Source of the DNA: Hemerocallis citrina
Lineage: Eukaryota; Streptophyta; Magnoliopsida; Asparagales; Asphodelaceae
DNA length: 64,000 nt
Direction of reading: 5' to 3'
Assembly (NCBI GenBank): GCA_017893485.1
Contig: CM030362.1
Span: 39,278,984-39,342,983 of the forward strand
Under the pieces are notes generated by a model, which saw only the letters and a list, made by a program, of their open reading frames with translations, did not search any database and was not told the origin of the DNA. Shown here in pieces: positions 1-10,744 of this stretch (position 1 is the stretch's first letter; every line of letters starts with the position of its first letter). Both the position numbers and the translations under genes were made by a program.

Positions 1-786
1 CTCGACGCTCGGCTCCCGACCTCGACGCTCGGCCTCAGACCCTTTTTGAGTTTTTGGCTCCCGACGCCACCTATATTCTAGGGGATCCCCGTCATCCTAC
101 CCTATTGATCTCTCCAGGGAAATACGAACCCCCCTTTCGCCGTACACCCCGCTCCGCTCTCCCTACAGAGACAAGTCACTCCTCCACGGCTGGATCACCC
201 AGCCATCTAGGAATGGGGGGCTCCTGATATGGGTTAGATGACGTGGCACTGCCTGGGCCATCAGATCCCCTCAAATCTCGCTCTCCCCTGATCATCAGAT
301 CAACAGAAGTCCAACGGGCCCCTACCGTCTCAGGCCCACAAGCAAACGGATCCGACCCGGTCCATCTGGATCCCAGACCCATTTGCCTCTGCCTCTATAT
401 ACCAGACCCCCTCCACTCTCCTGCAGGTAATTAATCTCTCACCACCTAAACCCTAGCTGCCCAGTCTCTTTCTCAGTAACTGACTAGATCGTCGGAGGGC
501 CTGTTGCCGGGACTTCTCCCGGTATTTCTAGGCAATGTGCAGGTACAGAAGACCGAGCCGTGCCGAGCTACCAGATCCGAGCCGAGCTGTTGGATCCAAG
601 CCAAGCACCCGGCCTCTACCTCTCCGTTCCTGCTTCCGAGCCGAGCCACTCGCCTCTACCTCCCGGCTCCTATTCCTGAGCCTTCCCGCTCTCCGGGGTC
701 GGACCGACGACAGTACCACAGCTTCAAATTCACAAATTACAATAACTCACACCTGTTGCCCCCACATCTAAAAACAAACCGCATCA
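1..786 (+). mobile_element. Tat-type gypsy LTR, cut by left window edge
   Basis: GC-rich block that aligns, in opposite orientation, with the LTRs at 4173-4965 and 13106-13898. Shared stretches are the GACTAGATCGTCGGAGGG block (482-499), the ACCTGC-type context near 540, and the end AAACAAACCGCATCA (772-786). It has a TATATA box at 396-401 and one TGACGTGGCA site at 240-249. About 786 bp are visible against 793 bp for the complete relatives, so nearly the whole LTR is here but its TG start is outside the window. It may be a solo LTR or the right LTR of an element lying to the left. AT-rich repeat DNA follows directly and no internal region or PBS does, which rules out a 5' LTR in this orientation. 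Confidence 0.72.
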
Positions 787-1130
787 CTTCGAGAGTTACT
801 ATTTATGTTGTTGTCCTGTCCCTAAATGTTACCCCCTAAACCTTAAATTGGATCCATTATTGGCGTAGATTAACTAGACGTCTAATGGTAGGTTTCATAT
901 AAGCTTACAACTGTATTACTTTATTAAACTTAATGAAAGCCAACTCTTATATATTTTATACTTTTAATCCACCATTTTGGGTTGATTTTTACCAAAATTT
1001 TATGGGTTTAAAGTCCTCTGTTTTTTGTTGATCTATACTATTTTAAAAATCTGTTTAACCAACTTCAATAGGTTATAACCATCATTTTTTTTATCGAATT
1101 TGAGAAATTATGGATTTCACATTTTTAGCC

Positions 1131-1834
1131 GACGTTGCATCTGCAGTCATTGGCTAAAAAGCCATTTTTTCCAAAAAAAGGAGCTGTAGTCGTTGGCTAT
1201 ATACCCAAATTTTGGGTTTTAGGGAAATAGTGGTCGGCTATATTTGTTAGAAGATATAGGAATTTGAAAATTGTAGCCGACGAACGATGATCTTCGTCCG
1301 TTTATATTTCAAAAAGCTTATTTTTTATTTAAAAAAAATCGGACGGGAAATGATTTCATTTCCCGAATGATCAATTTTTTTAAAAAACAATCAGACGGGA
1401 AATCATATACCGTCCGTCGATTTTTATTTTTTAAAAAAAAACTCTTGGACAGGAGCCCGTCCGATCCCAACTTTTCTCGATTGTGAAGAATTTTTTTTAA
1501 AGAAGTAGGCCTATAAAAATTATTATGGGTATATATTAGGTTTTAATTAAAATTTAATTAAGATTTAATTAGGATTAAATTAGGAGTTAATTTGGGAAAA
1601 AAAACTTGGATGTGGTTAATTTATTTTTTAAAATCCTCAGATGGGAAATGATTCCATGTCCGAGACATTTTTAAAACGATTTTTTTTTTGTGGGACAAGA
1701 CATCATCTATTGTCCGTCGATTTTAAAAAATGAAAACTCAATTTTTTTGTTAAAACGACTACAGCTCAAACTCAAAATTCCTATTCCTGTATGCCAAATA
1801 CCCAAAATTTGAGATTGAATGACTACAAATGCTC
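1131..1834. mobile_element. Old Harbinger-like MITE with GGACGG palindromes
   Basis: This block resembles the better preserved MITE at 23528-24193. It shares the right end GACTACAAATGCTC followed by TAA, the degenerate left end GCATCTGCAGTCATTGGC, and several internal GACGGGAAAT / ACCGTCC inverted pairs separated by A/T runs. The left terminus is decayed, so the left boundary is approximate. Non-coding. Confidence 0.5.
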
Positions 1835-1984
1835 TAATCTATCATTTATGGAAAAGATTGAGGAATCATGAATTTCACCTTTCTTTACCAATTTTTGTCG
1901 GTAATATCCATCATTTGTTGGCTGATTTTGAGAAATTATGAATTTCACTTTTTTAGCCAACAAATTTTTGTGGGTTAGTTAAGG

Positions 1985-2150
1985 CTGTCCATGGGCCGGG
2001 CTTAGACCATACTTATGCAAACCCAAGCCCGAGCCCCTGATCTTTTCATTAGCCTAAGCTTGGCCCGATTTTTGATCGGGCTGAGAAATCAAGACCCAAG
2101 CCCGAGTCAGAATGAAAACCAAAAGCCCGAACTCGGCCCGACTTCCGCAA
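1985..2150. repeat. GGGCCGGGCTT-rich dispersed repeat fragment
   Basis: A short GC-rich island in AT-rich DNA, with repeated GGGCCGGGCTT, CCCAAGCCCGAG and GGCCCGA words in both orientations. Blocks of this composition are common dispersed repeats in plant genomes. No clean terminal repeats or target duplication could be fixed, so the class is left open. Confidence 0.3.
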
Positions 2151-2199
2151 ATACAAAGGGGAAAAAATTCTAGAATAATGTAAAACTGAAATGGATTAT

Positions 2200-2590
2200 C
2201 TTTCTAAGACCTCTCTAGATACAGTTGTTGAAGTTTCTGGATCCAACCCAATACCGATGAAACTCATTTGCTCATAAAAATGCTAATGCCTTCACGATTC
2301 ATTATTTTCTTATGAGATTATTGAGCACTATGTCAAGTGACTTATGCATCCCCTTCCACATTTGTGTCCACGATGCAGAGATGGTAGATTTAGGCAACTC
2401 TTTATTCTTAAAATACCCGCCTTCACGAGTTGGCGCCAAACACTCTTGGGGTTAGCAACAAGTTTCATGCCCAGCTTTGCCATGAGATTAAGATTAGAGC
2501 ATTGGAACTCTCTAGATCCTAAACTCCTTATATTCTTTGGTTGTTTCAAGAATGCCCATGATCATAGAGCACTGCCAGCCTGAATCTTTA
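2200..2590 (-). pseudogene. L1-type LINE reverse-transcriptase relic
   Basis: Minus-strand translation gives the stretch after the RT core typical of plant L1 elements: first a LMAKLGMKLVANPKSVWRQ-like segment (about 2510-2430), then, after a frameshift near 2420, YFKNKELPK and SASWTQMWKGM. Stops and the frame change show it is dead. No 5' or 3' end is preserved. Confidence 0.55.
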
Positions 2591-2794
2591 TGGCCCAAAA
2601 CATGTCTACTGTTTGTTGTTGATCTCGAGAAATTATAAATTTTACCTTGTTATCAAATCTTTTATAGGTTAATCTATCATTCGTAGCCGAGTATGAGAAA
2701 TAGTGAATTTTATAAGTTTGTAAATTTACATTTTTAGCCCCAAACATGTCCAATAATTTTGATTGATTTAGAGAAGTGATCAATATAACCTTTT

Positions 2795-2935
2795 CACTTT
2801 TATGCACACACGCTCATTCCATAACTAGGGAATTGCACAAGCTGGGGTTTCAACCCCTAACCTTTTACTCACTAGCGAAGAAGCTTACCACTAGGCCACT
2901 AGGGCACTAGCATCTATATTGCTTATAATCCATCA
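2795..2935 (-). mobile_element. Possible tRNA-derived SINE fragment
   Basis: On the minus strand an A-box-like TGGCCTAGTGG (complement of 2888-2898) is followed about 30 bp later by a B-box-like GGTTGAAACCC (within 2844-2857). This is the layout of a Pol III promoter in a tRNA-derived SINE head. The B box departs from consensus and no tail or target duplication was found. It could instead be another repeat with a chance match. Confidence 0.4.
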
Positions 2936-4172
2936 TTTTTGAAAGATTTTGTGAAATCATGATTATCACCAATTTAGCGAACTTTTATGGGTTGTGGACC
3001 TTATGGTTCACTGTTTTTTTTGCCAATTTCAAGATATTATGAATCGTCTTTTTAGCCATCTTTTATAGTTTTTAGTCCATTTTTTGTAAATTTTGAGAAA
3101 TCTTGAATTTCACCTCTTTAACAAACTTTTTTGAGTTATTGTCCACCGTTATTGGCCTATCTCAAGAAATTATGAATTTCATATTTTAAACCAACTTTTG
3201 AAGGTTATAATTCATCATTTTGGTCCGATTTTGAGAAATCGTGAATTTCATTTTTTTTGTGCCAATTATTGTGGGTTATATATAGTTCAATGTTTTTTTT
3301 ATTGATTTCAATAAATCATAAGTTTCTCCTTTCTAACCATTTTTTTTTGGTTATAAGCTTTCATTTTTAGGCGATGTGGAGAAATCATGAATTTTACACT
3401 TTTAATGCACTATTTTGGGCTGATTTTGAGAAATTATCAATTTCACCTTTTTAGCCAATTTTTATAGCTTATAATCCATCATTCTTTGTTGATTTCGAGA
3501 AATCTTGACTTTCACCATTTTAACCAAACTTTTATGGGTTACAGTCCATTGTTTGTTGCCGATTTAAGAAATTACGATTTTTATCTTTTTAGTCAACTTT
3601 TATGGTTTGCAATCCTTCTTATTGGTCGACTTTGGAAGTCATGAATTTCACCTTTCTAGCGAACTTTATCAAGTTATAATTTACCTTTATTGGCCTATAC
3701 TGAAAATTATGAATTTCACATTTTTAGCCCACTTATACAGGATATATATTTCATCATTTTTGGCTTATTTAAAGAAATCATGTACTTCACTTTTTTTGTG
3801 CCAATTTTTGTGGGTTGTATGTCCTCCATTTTGGCCGATTTCGTGATATTATGAATTTCTCCCTTTTAGGTAGCCAACTTTTGTGGGTTATGGTTCACCT
3901 TTTTTGTTTTTGAGAAATTATAAATTTCATGTTTTTGGCCATTTTTGTTGGTTATGATTATATCATTTTTAGTTAGTTTTGAGAAATTATGAATTTACTT
4001 TTGTGTCATAGTCCACCGTTTCTAGAAATATAGGAATATTATCAGTTTCACCTTTCTAGCCGACTATTACAGCTTATAATAACTCATCATTTTTGGTCGA
4101 TTTCGGGAAATCTTAAATTTCATCTCTTTGGCCTACCATTGTGGGTTGTCCACAGTTTCTGGCCTATGTTTA

Positions 4173-4965
4173 TGATGCGGTTTGTTTCTGGGAGACGTGT
4201 GGAAGCACCAGGTGTGAGTTCGAACTCGATTTGTATTGAAGGAGAAAGCTGCTCGTCTGACGATCCTCGGCTGACCGGGCGGTACCCGCGACGGGCTCGG
4301 AATGAGGTGGACGTCTGGGCTCGGATTAGAGGGTTCGGATCCGAGGTCTTGTGTACCTGCAGACGGTCCTGAAACACCGGGGTTTATCCCGGTGGCGGAC
4401 CCTCCGACGATCTAGTCAGTCTCTATGAGAGAGTAGCAATAACTAGGTGAATTTAAGTGGCAAAAGATTGGTTACCTCTAAAGGTGGGTGAGGGCCTTGT
4501 ATTTATAGGGAATCCCAACCGGGTTTGGATCCGCTTGGAAGCCGGGTCTGGACCCGAAAGCCCATGGGCCTGACGTGGCAGGAAGCCCAAGGGGTTTAGG
4601 GCGGACGTGGCAGTGCCCAGAGTGGTATAGGGCTGACGTGGCAATGCCCTAAGTGGTATTTGGAGCTGACATGGCTGATCATGGGTCTCCTGTGCCTCTG
4701 GGAGAATCGGAGGGTCTAGGCTGTGCCAGGTCAGCCTCAGGCCTCGCCAGAAAGGGGGGACGGCTCGTGGGGCTGTCACAAATCGGACTCCGAGGACCGT
4801 TGAGGCTCGTCGGATACGAGGAGACCAGTTCTGTGGGGGTGAACTAGAGGCTCGGCGCTGATCCTGTAGTGGCTCGAAACCGAACTAGATTGCTGTTTTT
4901 ACCATTTTTGAGTGAGAGTTGTATTGGGCCCTGGTTGGGCCCCAAGCCATTTTTACCCTACCACA
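4173..4965 (-). mobile_element. 3' LTR of the Tat-lineage element
   Basis: 793 bp; on the minus strand it starts TGTGGTAGGG and ends CCGCATCA. The TATAAATA box is the complement of 4500-4507. A cluster of ACGT-core sites lies at 4571-4580 and 4634-4643 (TGACGTGGCA) and at 4603-4612 (GGACGTGGCA), with a decayed copy at 4668. ORFs inside it are chance. Confidence 0.93.
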
Positions 4966-4985
4966 GGCCCCCCACTCCTGCGGGG
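4966..4985 (-). other. Polypurine tract of the Tat-lineage element
   Basis: On the minus strand the bases directly before the 3' LTR read AGGAGTGGGGGGCC, a purine run in the position expected for priming plus-strand DNA synthesis. Confidence 0.65.
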
Positions 4986-5046
4986 GTGCGGGAGCTAGCC
5001 GTGGAGGAGTGTCTATGGTTGTAGAAATGGGCCTTCATGAGGGGGT

Positions 5047-6262
5047 TGTCCTGGTGTTAGAGCGGTCCTTGAGCCGGCGAGGGTCTATGGGTCGGCGAGG
5101 ATGATGGCGAGCCGTTGAAATTTTCTGAGAAGATTACCCTGGTGCTAGACCTAACCTCGAGCTGGCGAGGGATTTATGGGTCAAGAAGGACGATGGCGAG
5201 CCGTTAAGTCTTCCTGAGAGGACTACCCCGGTGCTAGATCTGACCTCGAGCTGGCGAGGGTCTATGGGTCGGCAAGGATGATGGCGAGCCGTTGAAATTT
5301 TCTGAGAAGATTACCCTGGTGCTAGACCTGACCTCGAGCTGGCGAGGGATTTATGGGTCAAGAAGGGCGATGGCGAGCCGTTGAGTCTTCCTGAGAGGAC
5401 TACCCCGGTGCTAGATCTGACCTCGAGCTGGCGAGGGATTACGGGTCAATAAGGGCGATGGCGAGACGTGGAGCCTTCCTGAGAAGACTACCCTGGTGCT
5501 AGACCTGACCTCGAACTGGCGAGGGATTACGGGTCAACAAGGGTGATGGCGAGCCGTTGAGCCTTCCTGAGAAGACCACCCTGGTGCCAGACCTGACCTC
5601 GAGCTTGGCGAGGGATTACGGGTCGGCAAGGGCGATGGCGAGCCGTGGAGCCTTCCTGAGAAGACTACCCTGGTGCTAGACCTGACCTCGAGCTGGCGAG
5701 GGATTTACGGGTCAACAAGGGTGATGGCGAGCCGTTGAGCCTTCATGAGAAGACTACCCTGGTGCCAGACCTGACCTCGAGCTTGGCGAGGGATTACGGG
5801 TCGGCAAGGGCAATGGCGAGCCGTGGAGCCTTCCTGAGAAGACTACCCTGGTGCTAGACCTGACCTCGAGCTGGCGAGGGATTACGGACCAACAAGGGTG
5901 ATGGCGAGCCGTTGAGTCTTCCTGAGAAGACTACCCTGGTGCCAGACCTGACCTCGAGCTTGGCGAGGGATTACGGGTCGGCAAGGGCGATGGCAAGCCG
6001 TGGAGCCTTCCTGAGAAGACTACCCTGATGCTAGACCTGACCTCGAGCTGGCGAGGGATTACGGGTCAACAAGGGTGATGGCGAGCCGTTGAGCCTTCCT
6101 GAGATGACTATCCTGGTGCCAGACCTGACCTCGAGCTTGGCGAGGGATTACGGGTCGGCAAGGGCGATGGCGAGCCGTGGAGCCTTCCTGAGAAGACTAC
6201 CCTGGTGCTAGACCTGACCTCGAGTTGGCGAGGGATTACAGGTCGGCAAGGGTGGGGGCGAA
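5047..6262. repeat. 88-bp tandem array with a 177-bp dimer
   Basis: About 13 copies of an 88-89 bp unit marked by GATGGCGAGCCG, with starts near 5103, 5192, 5280, 5369, 5457, 5545, 5634, 5723, 5812, 5900, 5989, 6077 and 6166. From about 5545 two subtypes alternate: one with GTCAACAAGGGTGATGG and GCCGTTGAG, the other with GTCGGCAAGGGCGATGG and GCCGTGGAG. This gives a second-order period of about 177 bp. Copies are close to each other, so the array grew recently. It lies between the opposite-strand gene promoter and the 3' LTR. It is not a CRISPR array: units are contiguous with no unique spacers. Confidence 0.9.
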
Positions 6263-7101
6263 CCGTTGTGCCTTAGAACGTTTGAGCGGGGTAGCCCGCG
6301 GTTTTTGCGGAGCATTGAAGGCGCTCCGGGATCTGTGTGATGTTCCAATTTCCCAGGGGCCTTAATTGCGCTGCCTAATAAATGCATGGCGCATGGGCTT
6401 CCGTCGTTTGGCTTTCCCCATGTCATAAAGGCTGGCCTATGGGGGAGGCTATGAGTACCCCTCCCTCCGCAGCGGGTTGGATCCCAGCAAGGGTGGTCCA
6501 TTGGCCATCAGAGGTGTCTGCTCCGGCGGATGTCTGTCTCTTGCAAAATTTTACCCCCGGTCGTGTCGGAGAGGTGGTTACTCTGCCACCCGGATCTTCT
6601 CTTGGGTCTGATGACTCTGATACGGTAGCCAGATCTAGGGGAGATCAGGGCGAGAGGGGCAACGACCGAAATCCGGACCGGTATATAAGGAGCCTCGGAT
6701 TGGTGGTGGCTCTGCCGTCTGGATCCTTTTTCGGGTCAGACGACCCTGACACGGTTGTTTGGCCCGAGAGAGATCCAGACGGGAGGGGCATCAACCGTAT
6801 TCCGTACTTGGGGCTGAAGAGCCTCGGATAGATGGGTCGCCTCTGATTGGAGGTTGGCCAATCTGTCTTCCAATAGGGCTCCAGGCGATGGTGGTTTCTG
6901 TCCCACCCTCGAACAATTCGGGGTTTCGGCTGCCGAGGCTGTAAGCCCCGAGCTGCTCGCGGGTGAGAGGGGAACCGACCGAGCCCTGGAGCCCGGGGCG
7001 TCTGTCGAAGGACGGCGCCTTAAATCTTAAGTAAAATGTTTTCTCTGCCGAATACTCTATCCGAACCGACCCCTACATCTGGCTGCTAGCCTGGCACTGG
7101 A
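6263..7101. repeat. Element spacer with a ~129-bp tandem duplication
   Basis: Non-coding part of the Tat-lineage element. At 6570-6838 it has two diverged copies of a ~129-bp unit; CTCTGCC starts near 6581 and 6710, with shared GGATC, TCTGATGACTCTGATACGG-like and GAGCCTCGGAT words. A TATATAA occurs at about 6682. The open frame at 6382-6831 crosses both copies and shows no protein family, so it is not called a gene. Confidence 0.5.
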
Positions 7102-7217
7102 TGACGTCAGCAGCGCACGTTTCGAGGACGTGGCGCGATTTTCCAGGTGGCAGTTGCACGTCAATCGGTGAACAGTAATTGCGGAAATCGAGGAGTTGTT
7201 TTCATCCTCTATAAATA
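7102..7217 (+). promoter_or_regulatory. Promoter of the opposite-strand gene
   Basis: A TATAAATA box lies at 7210-7217, about 165 bp before the start codon at 7376. Upstream are a perfect palindromic bZIP-type site TGACGTCA (7102-7109) and another ACGT core in GGACGTGGC (about 7127-7135). A pyrimidine-rich leader follows the TATA box. The layout is that of an ordinary Pol II plant promoter and is separate from the LTR promoters, which face the other way. Use of the promoter is inferred. Confidence 0.6.
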
Positions 7218-7375
7218 TTCCCCCCTCTCCCCCTTTCGCCCACTTCTTTCTCGTTGCTTTCCTTTTCAAAAAATCTTTCAACACTTCAGCGCTCGTCCCT
7301 GCAGTTTGCTGTACTAGGCTCGTCCTTCCGAAGCGACCCCAGGTTAGTTGGTAAGTCTGTTTAGTTTAGGCACAG

Positions 7376-10322
7376 ATGGATAGGGCTCAGTCTGGCTTGT
7401 CAGCGTCGACGTCGTGGGAGGAGCCCGTGCTTGAGGAGGAGTCAGTACACGCTGCGGAGCCTTCCGATTCGGTTTCGTGGGAGGAACCAGTAGGTGAGGA
7501 GGAGGTGGTACACAATGTGAGGGCGTTACACTCCCGACATCCCTTCGTGGTGGAGAGTAGCGAGTCGAAAGAAGCGAGCGATGGTTCGGATGGAGTCCGT
7601 GTTCTGGAGTTGACTTCCAAGGAGGAGGGAGGCGAGGGCGACACAGTAAGGAGATCCACAGTTCAGGGTGTGGGTTCGAGTTCCATGCCGACTGGTCTGG
7701 AGCCTTTATCTACTCTCTCGCCGGAGCGAACCAAGAAGAGGAAGAGGGCTCCGAGGAAGGCGGGGTCGAGGACTGGTGGTTCGAGTCAGGCGCCTGTTCA
7801 CCGCAATTTGATGACAGGTTCGCTCGTACAGCCGAGGCCTTTCCGTCAGTATCCCGACGACCTCTCTGACAAGGAGCTCTTTGGCGTGCAGCCCCCTTCG
7901 CCGAGTCGGAAGAGGGTGATGATGGACGCGATTCCGACCGTCTTGGAGGGCGGGGACTTGGAGGTTTTGCAGCTGGCGTACCACATAGGGCCTGGCTACG
8001 AATTGATGTTGCCGAGCTCTACTCTGCTCCCAACCGATCCCCTTTCTGCTTGGTATTGCGTCTTCCCAGTGGACGCCTTCATCTCCGGACTGAGGCTGCC
8101 AGTCCACCCGTTTGTTCGGGATGTGCTGAACTGGGCCTCCTTGGCACCGATGCAGTACGGGCCGAACTCTTGGAAGCAGATTATCTGCTTTGTGCTAATG
8201 TGCGAGGAACAGAAGGTACCCCTGCGGCTGAATGTGTTCCGAGCGATGTTGATGATCAGCTCGGCGGCTGAGGGTGTTTACTACATCTCTCCCCGGAGTA
8301 AGGGGAAGGTCGTTCACAGCCACCCAGACTCCATCAAGGATTGGAAGAAAAAATATCTGGTGATCCGGAGTGAAGAGCCCTGGGACATTCCCACTCGATG
8401 GAACCACTCCAAGCTGAGCTATCAACCGCCGAGGCCGAGGGATTTGACGGCCGAGGAGTGGGGGTTTGTCGAGCGCCTCCGTCTGTCACCTAGTATTGAT
8501 TGGACGAAGGTGACGGAGGCCCACCTGGCGAGCGTTGGACTGAGCCCAGCCGTTCTGTGTATGTAGTTGTTTCTTTTTTCTCGATTTTTTCGTACTTTCT
8601 TGCTCATTGCTCTTAATGGATTTTTCTGCAGATATGGATGAAGCATCGATCAAGGCAAAGAGGCTCGCCCTGAAGAAGGAGAAGGCCGAGAAGAAGGGGG
8701 AGGCGGCGAAGAGGCCGAGGGGGTCGTCCCTAGTCATCTCGGAGGCCCAGCTCGAGCCGGGGACCAAGAGGATTCGCTCGGAGACGAGCAAGGGGGCGGC
8801 TACTTCGAAGGGCCAGGGCCAAGCGAGGGCATCCGATTTTGACAAGGGGAAAGGTCCCTTGGTCGAGGTCGAGGAAGAGGACCCGGTGGTGGAGTTGCTG
8901 CGGCAACGGTGGGCACCGGACTGGTCGGTTCGGATGGGGGACTGTCTGACCGAGGAGGCCCAGGCCGTTGAGGTGGTGGAGAAGTTGGCAACCCCTCGCG
9001 ACCGCAAGGCGATGGAGAGCGAGCCTGTGGAGGTGGCGTTCATGCGCCTGGCGCAGGCCACCGTGTTGGTAAGTCCGTCGACCCTATCCCCCTTGTTAAT
9101 TTTTCTACGGAAGTCTTTTCCTTATCTGCGCTTGTCGGTCGCAGGCTTGCGTGCAGGGGGCTAACATGAAGAACCTCTACGAGGCGTCCCTGGCACAAGA
9201 GCGAGCTCGGGCGGATAAGAGCGAGCGGGAGATGAAGGAGATGCGGATCGAGCTCGAGGGCTCACACAAGAGGGAGCAGCAGATGACGCTCGAGCTCGAG
9301 GCCAAGGATGCGGAGTGGGGGAAGAAGGTGGTTTCCTTGAAGAAGAAGTTCGCCAAGGAGAGGGAGGAGTTGACGAATGCGGGTCAGATGATGGTGATCA
9401 AGGCCCAGGACGAGTGTTATGCGAAGGCCCTCAGTCATGTGAGGCACTTCTACCCGACCGTCGATCTGTCCAACTTTGAGTACGACATGGAGATCGAGGG
9501 GACACCGAAGACTCCTGGCGAAGAAGGGCCCGCTCTTGACCCGTCTGCCGACCCCCCTGTGAACCCGTCTGTCGATGCTGAGGTGGGAAAACAAGTTGTA
9601 TAATTTTGTCTTTCTTTTTCCCTCTCTCGATTGTATTTGCCTTCCGCGGACTGGCCACCGCATTTTTTGTAAGAAGCAACTCCATTTATAAAAAGAGGAT
9701 TTTTGACTGGCCAAGTGTTTTGACCTCGGATATTTCCGAACCTCCTTGCTTATGTGTTTTGAGTGGGCTGGTTCTCTTGTAGGTTATGGCTCCCCCTTCC
9801 GAGGCGGACCCCCGTCGTTCCGACGTGGCGTGGCTCCGGAGCAAGGTTGAGGCCTTGGAGGCCACTTTGGTTCGGTACCGTAAGGGGGCCCGTGACGCGG
9901 ATGCGGCCTTCAATTATTACAGGAACCAGTCTGAAGCCCTAAGTGAGGAGGTAAGTCGGCTGAGGAGGGCGATGGTGGATCGGGAACTCGTGGGTGTCAG
10001 ACTCGGATATACTATGTCGAGTTCCTCGGTGCAGAGGCCCTCCTCTGAGAAGCTACTTCGTGATGTGATAGTGGAGAAGGAGATGGAGATACATCGTTAC
10101 CGGACGATGCTGGGTATCTCGACATCTTCCTCGGGGGGTCGGCGAGCGGAGGGGGTTCCCTCTGCGCTGCTGCTATTGGAGCGTATGCGACCCGTTGATG
10201 CCCAGAGCTCTGTGGCCGGTGTGTCGACCGTGGCGGAACCGAAGGATCATCAAGACCCAGAGAGAGTTCCAAGTTGTTCGGTCGGAGTGATCCCGCCCTT
10301 CGTCGGACCCGAGGGGCCCTAA
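7376..10322 (+). CDS. Four-exon opposite-strand gene of Tat element (putative gypsy-type transposon protein)
   Basis: Predicted exons are 7376-8558, 8632-9068, 9145-9582 and 9783-10322 (2,598 nt, 865 aa). Every intron is GT-AG (donors GTATGT, GTAAGT, GTGGGA; acceptors CTGCAG, TCGCAG, TTGTAG) and the reading frame is kept across all joints. Residues about 218-290 (DPLSAWYCVF, GLRLPVHPFVRDVL, GPNSWKQIICFVLMC) match the plant 'putative gypsy type transposon' domain (Pfam PF04195, from memory). An acidic, serine-rich N-terminus with a basic KKRKRAPRK patch (possible nuclear signal) comes before it. A lysine/glutamate-rich stretch and coiled coil follow (exons 2-4). The gene has a TATA box at 7210 and AATAAA at 10395. 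Tat-lineage elements such as Grande and RIRE2 are known to carry additional ORFs opposite to gag-pol; their function is not known. The third intron is least certain: without it the protein stops at 9603 (692 aa). No stop breaks the model. Confidence 0.72.
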
Positions 10323-10394
10323 GATGGCGGCTTCCTTCAGTTTGAGATGAGTGGAGTGTTTCTGTAACGGTCTTTGTTTGTTTTCTCAGAACCC

Positions 10395-10400
10395 AATAAA
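10395..10400 (+). terminator. Poly(A) signal of the opposite-strand gene
   Basis: AATAAA 73 bp after the stop codon, followed by T-rich sequence. It ends transcription about 345 bp short of the gag-protease stop on the other strand, so the two units converge. Confidence 0.5.
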
Positions 10401-10744
10401 GGAGTGTGAATAAGGAATTCTTTTCTCTTTGCTCTGGCTGATGGGATAATGAATGATGAAGGGGGGGTGGTTCGGCCCTGTCGATCCGCAAGGGATCGGC
10501 GTGGGGTGTTGTGAAGTCTCCCTGGCTTGAGGCCGAGTCGGACCTACCGAGGCGCTGGGGACGACACCGGAGTGAAAAGCTCGGGTGCCGATCCCATTGT
10601 CCGGTGTTAGGTCGGATCTTGCCGAGGCGTTTGGAGTTTGACAAAAAGAGATTTCTTTCGTATAAGATAGGGAGGGCCGCTAAGGCGGTCCTTTACATAT
10701 GAGCGCTTACACAAAAATATATTTACATTTAGCCAGGCTAGAAC

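Larger units (their letters stand above)
787..4172 (+). repeat. Degenerate ~69-bp tandem array, left part
   Basis: AT-rich DNA made of diverged copies of a unit of about 69 bp. Recognisable pieces in order are GAGAAATTATGAATTTCAC, TTTTTAGCCAACTTTTATGG, GTTATAGTCCATCATTTTT and a GCCGATTT joint. Anchors at about 3095, 3164 and 3233 give the 69-bp period; other copies carry indels. The array is clearest from 2930 to 4160. Between 787 and 2930 it is mixed with a MITE, a LINE relic and a SINE-like block. It resumes at 13904 after the Tat insertion. There is no coding potential. The same unit occurs in reverse orientation between 20590 and 27430. Confidence 0.75.

Noticed and set aside
787..4172. 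Centromeric satellite
   Set aside because: The unit is about 69 bp, highly diverged, interspersed with unique DNA and present in both orientations near genes; this does not look like homogeneous centromere satellite.
5047..6262. CRISPR-like regular repeats
   Set aside because: The units are contiguous 88-bp tandem copies with no unique spacers and lie inside a plant retrotransposon.
6382..6831. 149-codon open frame as a gene
   Set aside because: It crosses a 129-bp duplicated non-coding block and has no protein family features.
10012..10644. 210-codon minus-strand frame opposite exon 4 as the missing pol
   Set aside because: It shows no RT or other domain. It is a shadow of the GC-rich plus-strand coding exon.
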